Below are positions 11,074 to 20,000 of a stretch of 64,000 bases of DNA, piece after piece (position 1 is the first letter of the stretch; each line of letters starts with the position of its first letter). The position numbers and the translations under genes were made by a program. This DNA is from Apostichopus japonicus (Eukaryota > Echinodermata > Holothuroidea > Aspidochirotida > Stichopodidae). The notes below the pieces were generated by a model that was not told the origin of the DNA, made no database searches, and saw nothing but the letters and a program-made list of their open reading frames with translations. The stretch lies in assembly GCF_037975245.1 (NCBI RefSeq), contig NC_092582.1, positions 9,141,501-9,205,500 of the forward strand, read 5' to 3'.

Positions 11074-14000
11074 AACACTTTCCTCCGTGACTAGCGCCGG
11101 CCAGCCGATTCAGGGTTCTTGGCCTAAGATGTAGTATTGAAATTGGCCAGTAATTACCTTACAACTTAACTTAAGCCATAATACACAAATAATACAGTGC
11201 ATTCCTACCATCCCCAAACAATTGTACTCCTTTACAGAGATGAATGTGATCACATGAGTATCCCTAGAAAATATCACATGTGTTACATCACAATCCCAGG
11301 ATAAGCCTGATACCACATCCATAGGAGCAGCCCCAAAAGCCATAATCTGCCAACAATTACAACTGGTTTACTTAGTGCCATGAGAGATAACCCCTATATA
11401 ATTCCAAGGGGATTAAACTACTGTATCACAATTGTTCCACACCGGCCACACAAGAACTCCCATTGCTCCACAACTCTACAGTAACAGCGTTACACTTTAT
11501 ATATATATGTACACACCTGACTTTGGAATGGTAATATAAAGTGTTTTTTTCTCTTTCCTTTTAATTTGAAATTCACTAATTGTTTACCTATTTAGCTTCC
11601 TTTGTTTAAACAATAGCTATATGTTCACAGCTGGAATTTAGAATTAGCTGTTTTGACAACACATGAGAATATTTTATGTGGTGTACCTGAAGCTGTACAT
11701 ATAAATATAAACTTTTGAGCTCAGAATTGTGTGTACAGCTGCACACAGTGCACATACAGTAGAAACCATTGAAAGAAAGAATTGTCACCAAAATGTCAAC
11801 ATCTTTCTCTGGTCTTATTCTAAAGTACTATAATCCATCGCTTTCTGATATTGCTGTGGAACATCAAAGGCCCGCCTAATGTCGCTAGACATTATGACAT
11901 CAATGGAATGAAATTTGTGATGAAAATGGACAAAGCTCATGAATGCTCATGGCAAAAATGGTATCATCATGATTAGTAGAACCCTCAACAAATCAAAAGT
12001 ATTTATTTAGATCAAATGTCAACAATAGTTATTGCATTTTTGTGGCCGAGCAGCTTTCAACGCTGTAAAGCAAACCAGTCTTGTATTGTTCTTTACTGAA
12101 AATTACTATGCCAGTTCCTTCTTGCAGTATTTTAATTTGCAAAATAAGTGTGATTTAGAGAATTATATTCAAACTGATGTGGATCTGTGTGTATTATTGA
12201 ACGATGCAAAGGTTACCAAAATGATAACAAAACCCTCAAACATCAAGAAGTGTTGATACTTTGTAACATTTGTTGCACATCTGCCACTGTGATGAGTCGA
12301 CCATTAAATAGCTGATATAAACATTTATTGTGCAATAGGAAATGGAAAACTTGAAGACTTGTTGTTTTAATGCTTTGAGGCAAAACAGGACTTGACATGT
12401 CAGCCTCATCTGAAAGATGATAAACTAACCATACATGTGTAATTGTTCGATGCATAGTACAGCGGTAGGTTAAGACTGAACTCAAGTTTGGCAGGAAGTA
12501 ACCGATTCTGTTCCTGGTCTCAGTAAGCCTATAAGGGGGCTTGGGGGGCAAATAGGCTTGAATGGTGCAACGTGGTTGTTGCAGGTCACTCAAGACTTGC
12601 TTGGTGTGCCTTTCAGAATAGACTTATTTTTTGTAACGTGTCATGTGGATTGGATGATTCTGTTTTGACGGTTTTGGCAGTCGTCGTAATATTAGAATAA
12701 TAATTCTCTCTTTTATTCAAAGAAAATATTGATCCTTGACATCGACGTATTTTTAAATCTAACTGATGCAAGTTCTTTTCTTCCCTACACAGATTCTTCA
12801 ACATGAACTTCTTGTCAAGTTGGAATCCCCACCCCTGACTCCTCCCCATGAGGATTACCCCTCTGTCGCTTCAGCTCATCTCAACGGTTACAATCAAGAC
12901 AACCCGAACCATTTCAATTTGGTTGATGGCAGCATACAATTACCGACCTCGCAGACTCAAAATGGTTTCATCGTGCGGAGTAGTGGTGGGAACCCTGCGG
13001 TGCCCAACCAGGTTCACATTATGAATGGTAACATTCACAAAGGACATCAGATTGTGAATGGAAACATTAATCTAGTACCCACGTCAAATGGGGTCCTTGT
13101 TGGAAATAACAAGGGTGTGCCAAAGGTGGTGATGACCACCAACGGGTTAGGCAACGGTATCAAGGTACAAGTGGTAAACGGTGGTACCAAGAGACTTGCC
13201 AATGGTACGATCAAATCTGGAGGGAGGATTAGCTCCAGAAAGGGTCTTGCACCTGCCCCAAAGAGGGACGCCAATGGGATTACCATACACCCACCAATCG
13301 TACCAAGAGTCGAAGGAATCCAAATGAACGGTGTACCGGCAACCATAGCAGTGACCCAGATGTCAGGTAAGCTAAAGAAGTCTTCCTAATGCATGGCATC
13401 CTTATAGGTTTGGGTAAAGTAATGAAGTCTCCCTAATGCATGGCATCCTTATAGGTTTCGGTAAGCTAATGAGGTCTCCCTAATGCATGGCATGCTTATA
13501 GGTTTGGGTAAGCTAATGAAGTCTCCCTAATGCATGGCATCCTTATAGGTTTGGGTAAAGTAATGAAGTCTCCCTTATGCATGGCATCATTATAGGTTTG
13601 GGTTAGCTAATGAGGTCTCCCTAATGCATGGCATGCTTAAAGGTTTGGGTAAGCTAATGAAGTCTCCCTAATGCATGGCATCCTTATAGGTTTGGGTAAA
13701 GTAATGAAGTCTCCTTTATGCATGGCATCCTTATAGGTTTGGGTTAGCTAATGAGGTCTCCCTAATGCATGGCATGCTTATAGGTTTGGGTAAGCTAATG
13801 AAGTCTCCCTAATGCATGGCATGCTTATAGGTCTGGGTTAGCTAATGAAGTCTCCCTAATGCATGGCATGCTTATAGGTTTTGGTAAGCTGAGGGAAAGT
13901 CTCCCTAATGCATGGCATGCTTACATCTTCTATGTAGCGAATAATATGCAATCCTATTAACCCTTAATTGTGATAACTCAAATAAATGCTTTATTTCTTT

Positions 14001-17000
14001 TAAATAACTTGACTGACTCACTGACTGACAGACTGACTGACTCAGTAAAGAGTTTACATAGGCAGCATTGGTATAGTCTCATTTTCTTTTTGTCATTATT
14101 TTGTGCCATTTTTTTTCTTCACACTGAAACATCATTTTATTTTGACAGCTGCCAAGGCTATTGTGTTCAGTCAGAGTGCTAATGGTGGTGGTTGCAACCT
14201 AAAGACATCTTGCCAGGGGACCGTCCCAATGCAGCAAACTGTAACAGTCAGTGCTGTAAGACCAAGCCTGTCTCCTCAACCCCCGGAGGATATTAGCGAT
14301 GGAAAAGAGGTTTGTGTTTGATTCTTTCAATCACGGAAAAAAAAATTGAATTATTAAATATTGTGACTTGTGTGTAACACCAGTGTGTGCTGCATTCACA
14401 CACAAACAGATTAATAGTCGATGCTTCTTCTGTTTGCACAATTATTTGGAAAGATCAAGTCCGAGTCACACCCAGAAACATGAGATAATTCAAAATAATT
14501 CTTTTCTGGGGCTGGAAGTAGCCTAAATTGTTATCTTGAAGATATAAAATTTCTCTTATGCAAAGGTTGTACATGATGTATATAATTTTTTGTAACATTT
14601 ATTGGATACTGCATGTAACTTCCTCATAACATGAGGTCTTAAAGATCATCAGTTTTGGATCCAACTTTAAGTGTGTCCAAATTGCTAGAAGTTTTAAAGT
14701 ACTTTCCTTTTGGTCCCCTATCTCCAAGGTTACTCTGTCTCCAAGGTTACTTCCAGGGCATCGAGGAGTGTTTAGTAAGACAAACAAATGTTTGGGTGAG
14801 GAAAAATACATTGAGGGTGGTAGTAAAGTTCCAACTCCAACCCTTCCAACTTCCAACCCCAGAAAAGAATTATCTTGTATATCTCATGTTTCTGGTAGTA
14901 AAGTTCTTGTGTAAGATGTAGCATGAGTGACCATAATCAGACTTTCTAGCCTATTTTGTGCCAATATTGATTTAACCCTGTAAGAGTCATAGTGGAAAAG
15001 TCTGTGCACTAATTGGTAAAGTAGTAGACCAATGTAACCTTGTTTAAAAGTAAAGTGAAAAATATGTGAATATCGAGGCAAAGATAAGTAAAAAGAAATA
15101 TCACAAATGGTGCAATCAGTTTCATTTCATCTTTGTTTTTGTCCAGATGATGGCTTGGAAGAGACAGCAGAGGATGATTAAGAATCGGGAATCAGCATCT
15201 CTGTCCCGGAAGAAGAAGAAAGAGGTGAGTTTAATATTGCAGATCATGAGATGCAGGCATGGGATGTCTTGAAGATGACACAATACACATTAATAGATAT
15301 TAATTATAAAAGATTGTGGTACGTGGTTTGTTGCATCAATGTTACTCTCTTACTCCGCTTACAAATGCAGTTTATGAAACTTTTTGAGTCAGAAATGCAG
15401 TCATCATGGAATATCACATGCCTTGGTCAGAGTGATACAAAGTTATCACCCATATCAAAATTTTGCTTCAAAATCACGAGAGCTACCGACATTTCGCGTT
15501 AGACGTGCCGTACTGTCATAGTAGATACCTAGCATACAGGGTGTAAATTTATTCCAGTATTGCATATGATATATGTGCAAATTTGGGAAAATTACTACAC
15601 AAGTGCATACATGTAATCAGTATTGTTTTACACAGGACCATCTCCTTTTCAGTATTGTATTGGAAGCATATTCATCAATTTTTAAATAGTCGTACAAGAT
15701 GTGAGTAGTAAATCATTCCTTGAGCATAGCCTACTTGCTTGTGAGATCAGGGCTCAGTATGATCATGGTCATTACTCGTTGAGTCTAAATATCAAGTAAT
15801 TTCACGGTTTGGGACCAATGGACTTGAAAAAGGTCAAACGGATCATTGCACAGTCTTAATGACAAAAATCTTTGTGATAAGTGGATTTGGTTAAATGAAA
15901 AGCAAGAAGCTACTGAACTATACATAATATTTGACCTCTGACATATGATGTCATCAATCACGCAGTCATGATTTTACATGGTCAAGTTTGAACTTGATCG
16001 GACTTACGGTGTAGCAGTAGTTCGCGATGCACTTTTTACTCACTCACAGATATATTCACTCACACAATCACTCACGTACACACTCCTTTACATTTCTTGT
16101 TGTTGGGTTATGTACAATATCTCATCTACCTTTTCTACATTACATGTAGATAGATGAGATAGCAAGACTAAATGTACTATATGTATATATAATAATAATA
16201 ATAATAATAGACCTGTGCTGATATCAATTCCCAATGTTTCCAATTTTAGTATGTTCAACTGTTGGAACAGAAGATGCAGGATGTTGCCATGGAGAATGAG
16301 ATGCTTAAAGAGGAGAACGTTGGACTCAAGAAGAGGTTGTGCGCTCTTGAGGAGGAGGTACGTTAGGTCGTGAGATAAGATTAGACTGTTTGAATACTTG
16401 TATTCAGAGAAGATGGTGTAGCATATATGGTAGTGATAATTCTTGAGAAATAATAGTTTAGAAGGTAAAACATGTCTCCTTGAAACTACAGGCTGACCAC
16501 TTAATCAAGAAAGTCAACAAACTTTTACCGTTTGCTTAGGGAGTATTGGCTCAGTAGTTAACGCCGGTGCCTTTCAACCATAAGGTCCCGAGTTTGAGTC
16601 ACTCCAAGATTAATGTATGTCGTCCAGTTACAGAGTTGCTGACAAATCATAATCATGGACGTTAAAGGTGAATCTAAGAGACTGACTTCTGTGAGCTTGC
16701 AGCTTTGATAAGCCAATGATGGCTTCTTCGCGAGTTCCTGCTTGCAGGAGGATCTAAAAAGAATTTAAAAAATTAAAAAATACAAGTTTGCACACACTCC
16801 CTGATCCATTTAAAATCATTTAACGATGTAAAGATATTACAGAAGCTTGTTTTATGTCATGAGTCAGTTCTAAGACAGCAGTATGTTTAAACTTAGAGGT
16901 CATTTTTTGGCACCTCATATCTTTCTCATTCAGGAACTCCTGGCTTTGCAGACTAAGAGGTTGTGAAGTGGGCAAAGGTTTTGAAATGGGAAGAGGTTGA

Positions 17001-20000
17001 GAAGTGGTTTTCCTGCCCCACTAATGTAGTTTTGATCCTGTCTGCAAATCAAGCAAAAACAACAAAAATCCTAAAATTTTGTCTGACAGCTATAACCATT
17101 TGAAGTACTGGGAGCAATCCCCCAAAATTTTGCACAGTCAAGTATCTGAAATTGTTGAAGTATAATAGTATGACACCAATCCACCCACCGTTATGCAAAA
17201 GATATGATCATAATAAATCATTAAGTTATTGATGGCACGCAAGTAAAAACTTGACAAAGTTGGACATGTTTGTTTGCTAAGATCGAGTGCCTGTGGTCAT
17301 TTCAAGACATTATCCTGTTAACATATTTTGTTGATTATATGCTACACTTTGAGACGTTACGTGTTTGAAATTTTGTAATCTTTGCTTCATCTTTGTTATA
17401 ACAGGTGGAGAGCCTCAGGTGCCTGTCTCCAAGCAGCCCATCAATGTCAGGGAAATATGTGACGTGCCTTCTAACTGTGATATTATTTATCGGAGTTAAC
17501 CTATCACCTTTCAGGTAAGAAATGAGAGAATTGGTCCTTTGGGGGTAAAGGATCTGATATTAGTATACGATTAAAAAATCTTCATGGAAAAGACATAATA
17601 TCACCTTTCAGGAGGACAGCGGCTATGCCTTTCAGTCAGACTTTTGATTAATCTTGATATTGTAATATTTCCGTTTCTATCGAAATCAACCCTAGGCTAT
17701 ATTTTGCATTTCTTTGATATGAGATGACTGGTAGGGTTCCCTAAGAAACTTCTGTCAAACTGCGGTTGAAAAGAAATTTGAGGATCAGTGATCAGTAGCG
17801 TTGTGCGCACAACTCAATATTATGTTCTTGTACTGGCTGAAGGAGTAATGCATTCTTAATAGTACGGTCATACCAAGGGGAATTCTATGTGTATTGGTAC
17901 AACTGATCAGATGCATTAACCAGCTGTAATGATTAATGTATGAATAAAAAACTTATAACTAATGTCCCCCTAAATTATTTTCCTGTCGTCTACCCTCAGC
18001 CTTTTAACTAGCAATACCAGAAACGATGACTTCATTCTCACATCATCGCATCACGGCCGAAGCCTGCTCAGTTTCGAGGGAGACTTTGAGAATGCGAGCG
18101 CAGCACGGTCTCCACCAGACATGGCAGACATCATCAAGGATCAGTACTACAACGAAACGTTACTGAGACTTCACGATGAGTCATCGCAACATCTCATGAG
18201 ACTAGCAGAGGTGGAGCAGGCATTACTGATACAGGAAGCTCTCAACTGCTCCTTCCTCCAAGATGAACCAGAATCGTCTCACAGTGCCAGGTTTGTCCAT
18301 CATCATAGTTTGGTTCTTTTCAATCGGTTTCAGAAATTTAAAGAGAGGATTAGGAGGTGAAAGACGAACAAAACTGGTGCGGCTTATAAGTCTCTCGAGC
18401 AGCATTGAAGTAGGGTAGAATGAAACGTAGAAAAAGAGAATGATCTTAGCTGAGACAGGAAGTGACAGATACAAATGAAAGCCTGGTTATGCGAAGATAT
18501 TAAAGGCATCGAAGACTTGCCCCAAACAGTGTGCGGTTATCTGAAAAAGTTAACTCTCCGTTGCTTGCAAGTGACGTTTTGTTCGTGTTGCTACAAAATG
18601 CAGACAGTGCAGTAATGAAACGTGATACCTTGTTATCTTTAGCTGGACCTGAGATGTCCATCGCTGTATTGTTTGTACACTGTGCTGTGGGTATTGTACA
18701 CAGCTGTATGTCTAATTACCGATGGTAGCAAGCTGTGTGTGTATTTTCTGGGATAGATGGTAGTGTCTAACACTTCTGTAACACCTCATTCAAAACTAGG
18801 TCAGATTACCTGCAACAGACGTTTCTTTTTGCGCGAGTCTTCACACCCTTTAATGTATACCTGAATGTAAGACAGGATTGCTGTTAGTTTCAGAGAATTT
18901 TACTTGGCCTCTTCTCTCTCACCTGTTTGGGGAAAATAGATGATATGAATATATTATTTTCCCTCTGGAAACTAATATTTTTTTCTAGTTATCTTGGTGA
19001 AACTTGCATGCAATTCCTGCTTGCGGTTTCCAGTTATTGCTGGTTTGTCATTGTCACATTTGTATCAAAGGGAACTTGAGGCAAGCAGGGTGTGATATCA
19101 TGAATGCACACGGACAAACCATGTTTGGTACTCACTTTTGAGAAAATTTAATTTATGTTTCTAAAGGGGGGGAATATCTTTTTGTAATTTTGTATCTGTG
19201 ACATCTAACTTGTTTGATTAAAGTTCACATTTTGGTAGGAAACTTTAAAGTGGTATTGGTTGTACTTGATGAGAATTTTACCTAGAAACTTGGATCATAT
19301 TCCTCATTGACATTAACTTAAATGCTCCACTGAACCCCAAATGTTCTTAGGAAAACCTTGAGGACAGTGGTGGTAATCTAACTAGCACTTTACTCACTTC
19401 TCACCAAAGGCTATTTTATAAAGCCAACATGGACAGATCATGTTTGGTTTGTTCTTTATTATGGTAAGTTCCAATAAAGTGGGTGCCAATAAAGTGGGTT
19501 CCAATAAAGTGGGTTCCAATAAATTGGGCAATTGTTAATGTTGATCATACTGTGAATGAAACCTGCCATGGCTAGAAATGACCTGAACTCTTTTCCATAT
19601 GTATTTTTGATTTTGCAGGTTACTGGATGTTTTGAGAAAGCTTGCTCCTAACAAAGAACATTTACATGAAGAAGATGGGAATAAGAAGAAAGAGAAAGAG
19701 GTATTTTTGGGGGAAATTAGTTTTATAAAACAATTTGTTTTAGCTGACAAAAAATAACTAAAAATTACTAAAATACCACATTAAATAACATCTATTGGAG
19801 TGATTCCAGATTCTGAAGTGTCAAAGGAAAGACAATATATTTCGCAGACAAGAAAAGCAGCTTTAAGTGGACGGGTTAATTGCAGTGGGGTATATATAAG
19901 ATGATTGAATTATGTGAATAGTTTTCACGTGTAGTTTTTCTTGTCTCAGAACTCAGTAGTAGTGATCATTGGTCAATGTGACCATATTTGATTTCTTTAA

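Noticed and set aside
13047-13346. 99-codon minus-strand open frame opposite ATF6 exon 5
   Set aside because: It is fully antisense to a splice-bounded, homologous ATF6 exon and has no domain of its own.
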